Below, one piece after another: positions 10,962 through 22,976 of a DNA stretch of 64,000 bases. The translations under genes were made by a program, and so were the position numbers. Source of the stretch: Luzula sylvatica (Eukaryota > Streptophyta > Magnoliopsida > Poales > Juncaceae); assembly GCA_946800325.1 (NCBI GenBank), contig OX326957.1, positions 19,503,591-19,567,590 on the forward strand, written 5' to 3'. The notes below the pieces were generated by a model, which made no database searches, had not been told where the DNA came from, and was given only the letters and a program-made list of their open reading frames with translations. The stretch's first letter is position 1; the number at the start of each line of letters is the position of its first letter.

Positions 10962-11888
10962 CAGTGTTATTAAAACCGGACCGGACCGGGTGGTCGGACC
11001 GGAAAAAACCGGACCCGGACCCATTTCCGGTTCGGTCCGTTTGTAATACCGGATTTGCAATTAAACCGGGTCAAAATCGTGAAACCGGCCGGTTTTTTGA
11101 AAAAACCCGTGAACCGGATTAACATAAAAAACCGGTCAATCTTTTATTCTCCTCTGTGAAGTTATCAAAGTAATTTTTATTATTTTTTCTTCTCTTCTTT
11201 GCGAAGTACTAGCTATTGAAAATAAATCTTGTCTTCTTTTGTTATGGAAATTAAACTAAAAAACTGAAAATAAAAATTCATTCGAGAGATTTATTGTAAA
11301 TTATCAAGGTATTTTTTTCTCATGCTTATGAACATTACAAATATACCTATTACTATTTGATCGCTATGAATTTGCTATTCGATCACTATGAATTTGAATG
11401 TCAAAATTTACAAAATAGGATGGAAACATAAGACCAAGTATTAGGCCCAAGACCATTAACATGTTTTTTTTATCATCTGATATTTTATATTATTTTGGAG
11501 TATTTCATATTGAGTGTAATTTTTGTGCGCTTAGATATGAATATATATTACAATTTCATTTACCTGATGAGGCTTAAAAAACTTTGAAGAAACTTCTAAT
11601 TTCTAAATTTAAAAAACTTAGTTTTGAATTTTAAATGTATGCAGTACTTAAAAAAAAAGTTAAACCATCAAATGATATTATCATTGTATTTGGTATATAT
11701 AACTTTGTACTAGATTTTCTTTTATGTTTTCAAATATACTTGTAAACATCATTTATACTTTATATATTATTCTATATAGGTGTATTAGCAAAATTAACGG
11801 TTCAACCGGTTCACTCACTGGTCCGACCAATGAACCAGTGACCCGGGACTCGGCCGGGTCGATGTCCGGTCCGGGTTTAATAACATTG
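10962..11888. mobile_element. hAT-type element of the same family, nested
   Basis: Left end CAGTGTTATTAAAACCGGAC, reversed right end CAATGTTATTAAACCCGGAC, perfect 8-bp duplication CTTATTTC (10954-10961, 11889-11896). 927 bp, no coding. Its ends are about as diverged from each other as those of its host element. Confidence 0.87.
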
Positions 11889-12217
11889 CTTATTTCTTCT
11901 CTCTCTTCCTCTCACTAGTCGCCATGAAAACAAAACCTACTTGTCGCCATTAACCCATTTGAACTCTATCTAAGATAATCTTACGATCTTCTCCGGTCCC
12001 AACTAAAACCCTCATTTACATTAACAGCTCGAATACACTCATATCGCCAAAACGCATCTGACTCATCTCCATGCGATCTCGGTTGACGGCTTTGATCAAA
12101 ACCCTTGTCACCCTTTGATATTTCGTACACAAAACTATTGTCTTTTGTTTCTTTCTCTCAGTTGATAAAGGCAGTGCCTTTAATGTCGACTTGTTAGTTC
12201 TCAACTGAGGAGGATTA

Positions 12218-12572
12218 ATGGCGGTGATTTCACATAATCCAATTTATGATCCTATGCTGGGATTATTAAAATATAATCAGGAAATTTCAAATGGTATATG
12301 GATGAGCCATTGGTTCTGCTTTATTTCTGTTTTTAATATTATTGTCTGATCATTATAGATTAATGGATGGTCCCAAATTGGACGAATTGAAGAAATTGGA
12401 GATCAATTGTTGCATTAGGGTTTTAAGAAATTGCTTCAAATCGTGTGTGGAGATTGGAAAAGATTTGATTAGACTCCCTCAAGACTTAATCTTCAAACTT
12501 GAAATGAAGACTCAATTAAGATTTCTTCTCACTCATGTGAAATGGGGGAATCAGAAATGGTACCAAATATGA
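12218..12572 (+). other. Possible captured gene fragment inside the outer hAT element
   Basis: An ATG at 12218 opens MAVISHNPIYDPMLGLLKYN and a second open stretch (12357-12572, LMDGPKLDELKKLEINCCIR then LIRLPQDLIFKLEMK) follows what could be a small intron ending TTATAG. The amino-acid composition looks coding rather than random AT sequence. No family was recognised and the frames are not continuous. A CT-rich leader at 11895-12210 would fit a captured 5' UTR. Confidence 0.3.
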
Positions 12573-12872
12573 TTTGTTAAGAGATTTGAGTTATGCCTGG
12601 TGCCGAAACTACAATAATGGGGGAATCAGAAATGGTACCAAATATTAGTGATATCACGAACTGAATGTTAATTTTGTAGTTATTTGGTTCGAATTAAATG
12701 TATATGGGTATATTATTTCCGAAATATTTAATATTTGGTAGATAAATGAATTTTTCTAATCCATGCAAGTTGCAATGGTACACTAAGTCTTTAATAATTA
12801 ACATTTGGAAGGACTGAAATGCATATTGGTATCCTAGTGTTATTATGTTCATATTCTGCTATGGATTCCCTT

Positions 12873-12911
12873 CACCAAAAAAAAAAAAAAATAAATAAAA
12901 AAAAAAAAAAA
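12873..12911. repeat. A-rich simple repeat
   Basis: Runs of A interrupted by T, within the outer hAT element. It could be a decayed poly(A). Confidence 0.6.
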
Positions 12912-14209
12912 TCATCTGCTATAAATAGATAGACAAGGTTAGTTATCATGTATTTTTGGATGTTCTAAATTATATAGTCCATTGTCAATTGTTTAAAATA
13001 AGTATGTAATTTTTACCAACATTTTTTTTAATTTTTTAATATTCTACAATAATAATACCACATTTTATTTTGTTGAAAGCCAGCTTTTTATTAAGTAACG
13101 CTCGTAGATTTATTAGAAAAATAACATATATAAGTATAATATATTTTTTAACGAAACCGACGGTTTAATCGGTTGACCCAGTGGTTCGTCCAGTGAACCG
13201 GTGACCCGAGACTTGACCGGGTCGATGTCCAGTCCGGATTTAAAAACATTGGTAATTATACATTTATATATATTATCATTGGGATGTACATGCAGTAAAG
13301 ATAAACAAGAGAAACAAGACAATTCATAAGTCACAACGTTTGGCACATCGATGGAATGGAAAGAGAAATGTATGTATGATTAGTGGATTGAAGGATAAAA
13401 AACAACAAAATAAAGGATTTCTGAGATAATGAGAGTATGGCCCATAGGGTAACAGATCCAGTGTGACTTCATTTTATCTGAACTTAGATGCAACAATATA
13501 AATTCATAAGATAAGCTAATTAATATTTTTATTGACCATTAATTAAAGAACTAATTAGAAAAGTATTTATAAATAAACATACATTGTATATGACATTTGA
13601 ATCTTATCGTATATATTATAATAAATTTACAAATTATTTGGAAGTATCTTTTAATATTGTAATTTTTGTATGATCATAATCATTTTGTAAAAACTTTGTT
13701 TTCTTGAATATGCTAAAACTATAAAAACTTCGATATAAATTAAAATAATTCTTTAAAATAAATTAAGGTAATCGTAAAACAAAAAAATAATCCAAAATAT
13801 CTATATAAATGTAAAAGAACAAATCCAACTTTTATTGCTTATTTCATCTTTATGTACTTCACTACAACATATCAGCTCATTTGGGACGGGCCGTGGCTAA
13901 ATATCAGTTTTATTGGTACGGGCCGTCACAAAAACCGTCCCTAATTAGGTACGGACCGTAACAAATTGGATACACCGTCCCAAAATTTAGGGATGCGCCG
14001 TAGCAAATGAGAAAAACCGTCCCAAAATTTAGGGACTGGCCGTCCCAAAAAACAAATACCGTCCCAAATATTAACTACGGGCCGTCGTAAAAGCATTTGA
14101 CCGTCGCAAAAGCGTTTGCTACGGCCCGTCGCAAAATGTTACTGTCGCAATAAGTGTTTTCGGACGGGACCGTCGCAAAAATTGAATTTCATTCGCCCCT
14201 TTTATCTCT

Positions 14210-14216
<7 letters not shown>

Positions 14217-14254
<38 letters not shown>
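14217..14254 (+). repeat. (CT)n microsatellite
   Basis: Nineteen CT units inside the CACTA element. It is the source of spurious Leu/Ser-repeat reading frames. Confidence 0.9.
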
Positions 14255-14256
<2 letters not shown>

Positions 14257-14292
14257 AAGCCCCCACTCCACCCTCTCGCTTCTCTCTCACTT

Positions 14293-14310
14293 CCCTAAAC
14301 CCTAAACCCT
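14293..14310 (+). repeat. Interstitial telomere-type motif (CCCTAAA)n
   Basis: CCCTAAACCCTAAACCCT, two and a half units of the plant telomere repeat, in the CT-rich leader of the CACTA element. Such telo-boxes are common near plant 5' ends, so this need not be telomeric. Confidence 0.7.
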
Positions 14311-14338
14311 CTCGGCTCTCTCTCTCACACAGCCCCCG

Positions 14339-14379
<41 letters not shown>
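14339..14379 (+). repeat. Poly-C run of 41 bases
   Basis: Uninterrupted C from 14339 to 14379, followed by GTCGTCTCC. Exceptional in such AT-rich DNA. The length may be affected by sequencing or assembly error. Confidence 0.85.
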
Positions 14380-14380
<1 letters not shown>

Positions 14381-15139
14381 TCGTCTCCTTCTCTCACAAC
14401 CCCCCGTCGTCTCCCTCTCTCACAGTCCCCATTCTTCCGTCGCCGAGAGACCTCCTCTTCCGTCGCCAAGAGGTCTTTCCTTTTCTCCTCTTCCCTTTGA
14501 GATCTGTTCCAACCCAGCCCCGTTTATCTGCCTCTCCCTCTTAGATCTGCTTTTCTCCAGCCCCAAGATCAGGTAATTTAAACGTTTTTCAATTATTTTA
14601 CTAGTTTTAGTGTTTGATTTTATTTTTCTTTGTTTTTGCATGTCTTTTCATCGGCCTCCCCGTTTATCGGATTAAGGTATTCTTTTAAGTTTTTGCTATA
14701 TTTATTTAGTGATATTAAAATTAATTTGTTCTCTACAAATCCCTCTTTTTTTTACAATTTTACTTAGATTTTAAAATTAATTTTGATAAATTATTATTTA
14801 TTTAGTGATATTATTTAAAATCCAGGGTTTTTTTTTGTAAATTGTAAATTGTAATTTCTTTTTTGTAAATCCAGGTGCATTTGTTAATATTTTTGTTAAG
14901 TTGTTTTTATTATTTATTTTCAGATTATTTATTATTTAACTTTATTTTTCTGAGTATTTTTTTTGTAAATTGTAAATTGTAATTTCTTTTTTGTAAATCC
15001 AGGGGCATTTATTAATATTTTTGTTAAGTTCTTTTTATTATTTATTTTCAGATTATTTATTAATATTTTTGTTAAGGGGTTTTTATTATTTAAACTACTA
15101 TTTCCTAGATATTTCTGAGTATTTTTACAACTATTTTTA

Positions 15140-15990
15140 ACTTAATTTGCAGCGCTAGAAGCGAGAGCGAGAAGCGGGCGATTATCCAAATCTGCGAAGA
15201 GAGAGCGAGAATTCGGAGCCGATTTCTCGCATTCGAAGCCAAGGCCCAAATTTCTTTTTTTTTATATTTTACTTAGATTTAAAAATTTGTTTTGATAAAT
15301 TATTATTATCAGAATTATTTTAAATTTTTTTTTGATATATTAAATTATTATTATCAGAAATTATGATATTATTTTATAAATTTTTTTTACAATTTTACTT
15401 AGAAATTATTTTAAAATTTGTTTTGATATATTAAATTATTATTATCAGAAGTTCGAGTTCTTTTTGCTTTTGCTGATTTGTAGTGATTTATATTTTATGG
15501 TACCAGTATCGGCACAAGTACGAGGAGCATAGTCGAATAACAACCAATTTTGGATCCAATAAGGAGGCTCTTATCTCTTTAGTCTTTATCGCTTAAAGGT
15601 ATTCTTTTAATTAGCAATATTAGAATAATTGAGGGACCTTCTTGGTAATGGTCGATTAATTTGTTTTTAGTTATTTTTTGTGGCGTTTGTATAATTTAGC
15701 AATTGAAGAAAAAAATTAGGGTTTAGGATTTTATATACTATTATCAGATTATTTATTATTATTAGTTTAGTTTTAATTAATTTTTTTGTTAAGTAGTATT
15801 TAAAATTTAGGATTTTTAGATTTTGCAGGTTTAAATTTAGGAAGACCGTACCAACGGCGAATGATGACGGCGCAACGAAGGTTGAGGAGGTCCGTACCAG
15901 CGGTGAAGAGATGGAGGATGAATCGGACGTGGCTTTGGCTTCAAGGAAGTAAATCGAGAAGGATGTGTGCATCGAATGTTTGAATTGTGT
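15140..15990 (+). other. Interior of the CACTA element, transcript-like
   Basis: A GC-richer block 15153-15245 (GCGAGAGCGAGAAGCGGGCG type) and a second at 15840-15980 are separated by T-rich, intron-like sequence. Candidate splice borders TTGCAG at 15153 and 15828 suggest small exons. No conserved domain was recognised. A captured gene or a decayed element gene are both possible. Confidence 0.3.
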
Positions 15991-16071
15991 TTTTCTGATT
16001 GATTTTTGGAAAAAAATTTGCAGGGATTTGCGGAGTGTTTGAATGGTGTGTATTTGAGTTCCGAGTGTGTG

Positions 16072-16495
16072 ATTTGTGTGTGTGTGTGTATTTGCGGAGT
16101 GTTTGAATCGGACGTGTATTATTGTGTAATGTGTGTATATTGTGTTGTGTTATGTGTGTTTATTGTGTGTGTAATGTGTGTATGTGTATATATATAATAA
16201 ATAATAATATGAGTAATTAAGTAATATGTTTAACACTAATAGTATTATATTATATATATATATAATAATAAATAATAAATATATATATTAATCAGGAATA
16301 ATAATAAATAATAATAAATAATAATATATAATAATATATAATAATATATATATAATAAATAATAATATATATAATAATCAGAAAATTAAAATAATATAAA
16401 TATAATTATAATTATATAATTATATAATTATATATATAATATAATAATATATAATTATATATATAATTATATAATTATATATATATATATACTGA
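16072..16495. repeat. GT-rich then (AT/ATA)n low-complexity tract
   Basis: TGTGTGTGTATTTG repeats to about 16192, then nearly pure A/T with ATATAATAAT words up to 16491, all within the 3' part of the CACTA element. Confidence 0.85.
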
Positions 16496-17160
16496 CACTA
16501 TTGGGACGGTTTTAGCTACGGCCCGTACCAAAAGGTCTGACACGTACAACTCTGCACACAGTCACGTCAGGTATCAGTTTAGCTACGGCCCGTACCAAAA
16601 TTCCCTGTCCCAATAACCCTATTGGGACGGACCGTAGCTAACATGTACGCCCTTAATTGGTACGGGGTATTTGGGACGGCCAACCGTACCAATAACCTTA
16701 TTGGGACGGTTTGTCACCTTATTGGGACAGTTTTTCCCCGTACCAATAAGGCAGATATGTTGTAGTGCTTGTTCATTTGAAGTTCATTTTTATCATAAAT
16801 TTCTCAATAGATTATACAATTCAATATTATTTTGAAAAGATCAAATATAATTTTGAATCAGTAAATATATCACCTCGTTATTGAACTATTTTATGTTCCA
16901 ATAAATTATTTTCGTTTTGTAAATAATATTGTCAAATTTAATATATTGTTTTTAGTTCTAGACAGTCGCTCGAATCTTTACTTTTTTATACTAATATAAT
17001 ATTTCAAATATCAAAATATAATTTCCAATATAAAATATACTATTTTTTTTTGAATAATACGTTATTTGGTGTACCAACATTATAGTCTTCGGATATTAGT
17101 ATATTCATGTATAAATATTAAATCACCATATTTTGTTATTAATCTTTGATTTGTGATTTT

Positions 17161-17214
17161 ACATGTTTCTTCTTTTTCTTTTTCTTCTTCTTCTTCTTCT
17201 TCTTCTTCTTCTTC

Positions 17215-17258
<44 letters not shown>
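17161..17258 (+). repeat. (TTC)n(TTA)n compound microsatellite, copy A
   Basis: TTC units switch to TTA units. The same compound repeat with different unit counts is at 20962-21040 in copy B, so the two copies have diverged in length. Confidence 0.9.
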
Positions 17259-17259
<1 letters not shown>

Positions 17260-17451
17260 GTATTATTGATACTTGAATTTGTAAAATGTTGTACACGTTA
17301 CATACATCATCATATTTTGTTATTAATCCTTGTTCTTTACAGATTTGGAATCTCGGATCAAGTAAAATCCGGAGCTTTAAATCTAAATTTCGGCCATCAG
17401 TTATTTTAACAGGGAATTATAAATAACACTAAACTTTTGGATATTAAAAAC

Positions 17452-17940
17452 CTATGTTGCGCGGATACTTCAAAAAACGAATCGTACCCGTATCGGATAC
17501 GTATCGGATACGGCACCGATACGTATCCGATACGCCACATGACGTATCGGACTATTTTAGTATATAAATTTGAACCGATACGTATACGGCTAGATACGGT
17601 TCCGATACGGCGGGATACGGTTCCGATACGGCTGACCCATTATTTTTTGTTTTTTTGTCCAATTTAAAAATACCCAATACTTTTACTATTCAATAATATT
17701 TTACATCACATATTTTTTTATTTTATTTATTCGTAAAATATCCAAATCGATATTACAATATCTTAATTTTTATAATAATTTAACAAAATTATTTAAATAT
17801 ATATATATTAATTATATTAAAATAATGTTAAATAATACACATATATAACGTATCGTATCCTAGAATGTTCAAGAAATGTCGTATCGCCGTATCCGTATCG
17901 TATCGGATACGATACTCGTACCCGTATCCGTGCAACATAG
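17452..17940. mobile_element. hAT-type MITE, GATACGGATAC family, copy 1
   Basis: TIR CTATGTTGCGCGGATAC against reversed right end CTATGTTGCACGGATAC, perfect 8-bp duplication TTAAAAAC (17444-17451, 17941-17948), and an empty site in copy A. Subterminal tandem words GTATCGGATAC and GATACGGTTCC fill about 150 bp on the left. Confidence 0.88.
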
Positions 17941-18751
17941 TTAAAAACATTTTTTCATACAAAAATTTATTTTCGTTTATCTTCTTGTAATTGTTAAATT
18001 TAATATTTATGATATTATTTTTTTTTTGACAAAATACATTTTTATATTTCATATTTAATTTTACTAAATCATTTTTAATATTTTTTTTACTAATTAAGAG
18101 TTTCCATGAATATTTTTTAAATATACATTAAAAAATAAAAAATTATATGTTATGTTTATATATTTTATTTATTAAAATCATAAAAACAATATAAAAAAAT
18201 GGATACAAACCACGTCTTATTTCCTAAAAAATTTCCTGGCCGCCAGTCACGTGACAAGTTATATGTTTATATATTTATATGTTATGTTTATATATTGTAT
18301 TTATTAAAATCATAAAAACAATATAAAAAAATGGATACAAACCACGTCTTATTTCCTAAAAAATTCCCTGGCCGCCAGTCACGTGACAAGTTATGATTAA
18401 AAGAAGTAAAGGTGAACATATGTCTCCTCTAACCACATCCAATCAAAATTAACAAAAAATCATTTTTATATTTCATATTAAAATTTACTAAACTTTTTAT
18501 TTTTATCTTTTTTATTATTTTCAATTTTACGAAAAACTAAAAACAAATAATAAAAAAAAATAAACAATGATATAAAAATTTAGTTATACAAACCTAGAGA
18601 ATTCAATGGGACGGGTCAAGTATGGATAAGTCTCTCCCGTACACATACCCGTTCCCCAATTTTTAAGGTTACCGTATCGATTTTTTTGATATTACCCATA
18701 CACGTATTCAAAATCATCACGGATTTTTATCCTCCGTACCAGAACCCGCGG

Positions 18752-19825
18752 GTAAAATTCGTACCCGCATGTATATCCGTTACCCGTAAAATACATAATT
18801 TAATAAAATTATTGAAATTCTGAAAGGTTTCAAATTAAAAAAAATGGAGCAAATTAATAAAATTAAGAGCAAAATTTGACATTTTAAATTGAAGTATCAA
18901 ACGGGTATGAGTCACGTGCATTCGCGGGGCGGGTACCACCACCCCGAAACCGTACCTCAGTGCAAGTGTTTTTTTCGAATTTTGCCCGCTCCGTGAGTAT
19001 TTGTTTCGACGTTACGCGTCCCGTTCGAGTCAGTTACCCACGGGCTCGGATCTGATTTTATTCAGCATTTTTAACTTAACAGAAAATATCACGTTTACCC
19101 TCAACAATGTAAAATATCAACAATACCCCTATAAAACATGATAGAAATATCATTAATACACTTTCTCCTAATATCAAACAAAATCCAAAATCTCTTTCTT
19201 TGTAGTGTACAATACAAGGTAATGAAATAAGAATTTTGCAAGGAACATTTTGTATGTTTTATTGGGGTATCCATGATATTTCTTATTTTGTAGGAGTATA
19301 AATGATTTTTTTTTTGTTGAGATTATTTCAGGTATATATTTGAAATTGCCTCCAACACAATACTCGTCTCTCTAACAATTTCAGGCGATTTGCATTTCTT
19401 CACTCATGCAAACGAGCATTCTTCTTCATGCCACCTTGCGCGAGTTCAGTTTTAAGCACCGGATATAAATGCAAGGAGAAGATGAACACTGTGAATACTG
19501 ATTTAATCTAGCCTGATCGAAATTACAACACCACGGTGATTTTCCATTTTTTTTTACCTCTCTGAATTAAAATATTGGACGAAATCAAGAATTTAAATTT
19601 CTATTAGAATCAAATAATAATTTACCTTAGGTACCAAATTATGAAATCGAGCAAACATTTCGAACCAAGAACAACACTAACAATCGAATATTATCAATTT
19701 GGCGGTACAACACTCGCAAATTCACAAACAAATTCAAATATAAGCACTCAATATCTATGCACGGGGGAGCATGCCGATCCGGTCATTGGGTCGAGTTGGC
19801 AATAAGTTTCCAACAAAATATAAAA
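18752..19825. repeat. Array unit core, copy 2 of 6
   Basis: Conserved block at 19385. The most similar to copy 1 of all units, differing by scattered substitutions and small indels. It was duplicated together with copy 1 as part of copies A and B. Confidence 0.8.
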
Positions 19826-20961
19826 TACCTCCTAAAATCAGTAGAGCTTATCTTCGATATACCAAAATCCTTTTAAATCTTTTTAACCGTTCATTTCTTA
19901 CAATCTAAGGGATTGAATTAATTTGGAAAACCGGATAAATTAAAACAGCCTGTTAAATTGTCTTCAAATATGTGATGAATCGGTCACCTCAACATAAAAA
20001 AAAAGATACAAATGTAATTATACATTTATATTTATTATCATTGGGATGTTCATGCAGTAAAGATAAACATGAGAAACGAGACAATTCACAACGTTTGGTA
20101 CATCGATGGAATGGAAAGAGAAATATATGTATGATTAGTGGATTGAAGGATACAAAAACAAAAAAAGAAAGGATTTCTGAGATAATGAGAGTGTGGTCCA
20201 CAGGGTAACAGATCCAGTGTGACTTCATTTTATCTGAACTTAGATGCAACAATATAAATTCATAAGATAAGCTAATTATTATTTTATTGACCATTAATTA
20301 GAGAACTAATTAGAAAAGTATTTATAAATAAACATACATTGTATATGACATTTGAATCTTATCGTATATATTATAATAAATTTACAAATTATTTGGAAGT
20401 ATCTTTTAATATTGTAATTTTTGTATGATCACAATCATTTTGTAAAAACTTTGTTTTCTTGAATATGCTAAAACTATAAAAACTTTGATATAAATTAAAA
20501 TAATTTTTTAAAATAAAATAAGGTAATCTTAAAACAAAAAAATATTCAAAAATATCTATATAAATGTAAAAGAACAAATCCAACTTTTTTTTGCTTATTT
20601 CATCTTTATGTACAATTCAATATTATTTTGAAAAGATCAAATATAATTTTGAATCAGTAAATCTATCACCTCGTTATTGAACTATTTTATGTTCCAATAA
20701 ATTATTTTCGTTTTGTAAATAATATTGTCAAATTTAGTATATTGTTTTTAGTTCTAGACAGTCGCTCGAATCTTTACTTTTTTATACTAATATAATATTT
20801 CAAATATCAAAATATAATTTCCAATATAAAATATACTATTTTTGTTTGAATAATACGTTATTTGGTGTACCAACAGTATAGTCTTCGGATATTAGTATAT
20901 TCATGTATAAATATTAAATCACCATATTTTGTTATTAATCTTTGATTTGTGATTTTACATG

Positions 20962-20985
20962 TTTCTTCTTTTTCTTCTTCTTCTT

Positions 20986-21016
<31 letters not shown>

Positions 21017-21040
21017 TTATTATTATTATTATTATTATTG
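20962..21040 (+). repeat. (TTC)n(TTA)n compound microsatellite, copy B
   Basis: About 19 TTC units followed by about 7 TTA units. Homologous to 17161-17258. Confidence 0.9.
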
Positions 21041-21386
21041 ATACTTGAATTGGTAAAATGTTGTACACGTTACATACATCATCATATTTTGTTATCAATC
21101 CTTGATTTTTTATTTGTATTTATTATTATTATGATTATTTTTTTGTTAGTCATACTTGAATATGTAAAAAAAAAACATGTTAATGTAAATGGCATTCTAT
21201 TATTGTATTTATAAAAATATATTTCATGATATAATTTAATATTTTAATTGAGACATAATATATAATTTTCATTTCAAAATTAATTTTGTAAATAATATTA
21301 ATTACAATATAATATTTGTTTAAATATCCAAATCATCCGAATACATCTAGATTCGTATTTATATCCGAACAATTATAAGACATGAG

Positions 21387-21842
21387 CTATGTTGCACGGA
21401 TACAAATACGAGTATCGTATCCAACACGATACGGATACAGCGATACAATAGTTTTCAAAAATAAAAAACATAGGACACGATATGTCTATTAAATATAATA
21501 TTTTATTAATTTTAATTATTATATTTAATATTTTTTGTATATTATATTTTGACATAAGATATATAATTTTTTTTTTGTTATTATAGAAATAACTTCTTAT
21601 TAAGTAGATGTTTATTATATTTAGTTATTTACTTATATGTATTAATCATTTATTACGATTTAAAATTTATAATATATTTTTTCAAATATATTTATTGATG
21701 CGTTAGAAGTATCCGACAAATATACGGGATTAATCGGATGCGCCACCTGGTTTATCCGATATGTATCCGATGAGTATCCGACAAGTATCGGTATCCGATA
21801 CGCTAGATACGGATTGATTTTTGAAGTATCTGCGTAACACAG
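21387..21842. mobile_element. hAT-type MITE, GATACGGATAC family, copy 2 (older)
   Basis: Left end CTATGTTGCACGGATAC, reversed right end CTGTGTTACGCAGATAC, and imperfect 8-bp duplication GACATGAG/GACACGAT. Divergence of both ends and duplication indicates an older insertion than 17452-17940. Confidence 0.75.
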
Positions 21843-21850
21843 GACACGAT

Positions 21851-22976
21851 TAATATATTATTTTCATTGTCAATAAACCTTTCAATTTTAATATTTTGTT
21901 TTTATTGTAACAATAAATAATATGTTAGTGTCACAAATAATGTCAACAAACTATTTTAAGTTTTCATATATTATTTTTGTCTCAGTATATTATTTTTATA
22001 GTCATTAAATCATTGTATTGTCAAAAAATTATTTTAAACGTTTATATCTCATTTCAGTGTTAATATTGTCGTGTTGTTTTGTGCTACTACATTGTTTCCG
22101 ATGTCAATATATCATTTCAAACATTAATATACAAATTTTCAGGCGGATCATTATTTGTAGTATAGTATCTATCATTATATTGTATTTGAGTGTCAATATA
22201 TCATTATTAGTGATAATTTATGTTAGTTGTTAAGCCAATATACCCATTTAAATGTTTATATACTGTTTTTATTGTTAATAAATATTTGTAATAACAATAT
22301 ACTATTTTAATTTTAATATGTTATTTGTTCGGTTATATTATACTATTTTCGATACTAATATACTTATTTTTAATATATTGTTGTCATTGTCATCATAAAT
22401 CATATTAATGACAATAAATTATTTTTTGTGTTTATGTTTAACATTTTCAATTTGGATGTATCATTTTTTTTTTTTTTGTCAATGTTTATGGAAAAACTCA
22501 AACTGATACCATCTCGTTACTCACTCAATGCACCACGAAAAGAATTATAGAATGACTTGACCATATTTAATGCATCATCATTGACTTAAAACTTTGCTAA
22601 ATATTTTACTTCATTAAAAAACCGGTTGCCTAACTTGTATTTGATCCTTCCAGAATTGCCCTTGCATGAATGTACGGCTAGGATTTAATCCATCAAAAAG
22701 AAAAGTTAAAAATGTGGTGTAGGGAAGAAACACTTTAATATATGAGTATATTGTTTAGTAATCCAGTGAAAAAATGAAATTAAAGGACGGTCAAAAAATA
22801 TATACAGAGATTTACTTTCAAATTGATCCACAAATCTATGATGTATAGTATGAGTTTAATCATATTAATATTTTATTATCACTTGTTCAATTATTACAAA
22901 TTAAAATAATTAACTTCATAATCATAACACAATACAACTGATTTAGGGATTCACCTCACGGGACTACATACATTTT
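21851..22976. other. Intergenic, T-rich
   Basis: Long run of degenerate phrases such as 'caatatattatt' and 'gtcaatatatcatt' at 21860-22480, like a decayed minisatellite. No gene, RNA or bounded element is supported. Confidence 0.4.

Larger units (their letters stand above)
10760..13251. mobile_element. hAT-type element, outer copy
   Basis: Left end CACTGTTTTTAAAACCGGAC, reversed right end CAATGTTTTTAAATCCGGAC, 8-bp duplication GTAATTAT (10752-10759, 13252-13259), and an empty site in copy B. Subterminal regions are packed with ACCGG/CCGGT words. No transposase is seen. A second member of the family sits inside it. Confidence 0.85.
13860..16767. mobile_element. Non-autonomous CACTA (En/Spm) element
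   Basis: Begins CACTACAACATATCAGC and ends GCAGATATGTTGTAGTG, so the TIR is CACTACAACATAT. The 3-bp duplication CTT flanks it (13857-13859, 16768-16770). Both subterminal regions carry many copies of words such as GGGACGG, TACGGGCCGT and CGTCGCAAAA in both orientations, the usual transposase-binding layout. Copy B lacks the element. 2908 bp with no transposase. The interior looks like a transcript (CT-rich leader, GT-rich end) but has no convincing protein. Confidence 0.93.
8336..17330. repeat. Local tandem duplication, copy A
   Basis: Starts TTGTTCTTTACAGATTTGG and continues through sequence that reappears in order in copy B (17331 onward): 8340-8427 with 17331-17418, 8455-9864 with 17420-19825, 10564-10759 with 19826-20030, 13260-13856 with 20030-20610, and 16815-17300 with 20610-21110. 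The blocks are separated here by three insertions (MULE-MITE, hAT, CACTA) that copy B lacks. The junction with copy B repeats the word CCTTGTTCTTTACAG, a plausible recombination point. Confidence 0.85.
17331..21110. repeat. Local tandem duplication, copy B
   Basis: Collinear with copy A but without its three insertions. It has its own MITE at 17452-17940. It also keeps about 390 bp (18362-18757, with GGCCGCCAGTCACGTGAC) that copy A lacks, and an internal tandem repeat of about 130 bp (18150-18262 with 18285-18395). Near 20610 it has a small deletion relative to copy A at the CACTA site. Confidence 0.85.

Noticed and set aside
10600..13250. CCGG-rich blocks as a CpG island or regulatory region
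   Set aside because: They coincide with the two ends of the nested hAT elements and are explained as subterminal repeats.
14116..14641. Ser/Leu/Pro-rich reading frames on both strands
   Set aside because: Products of the CT repeat and the poly-C run inside the CACTA element. No domain and no conserved start.
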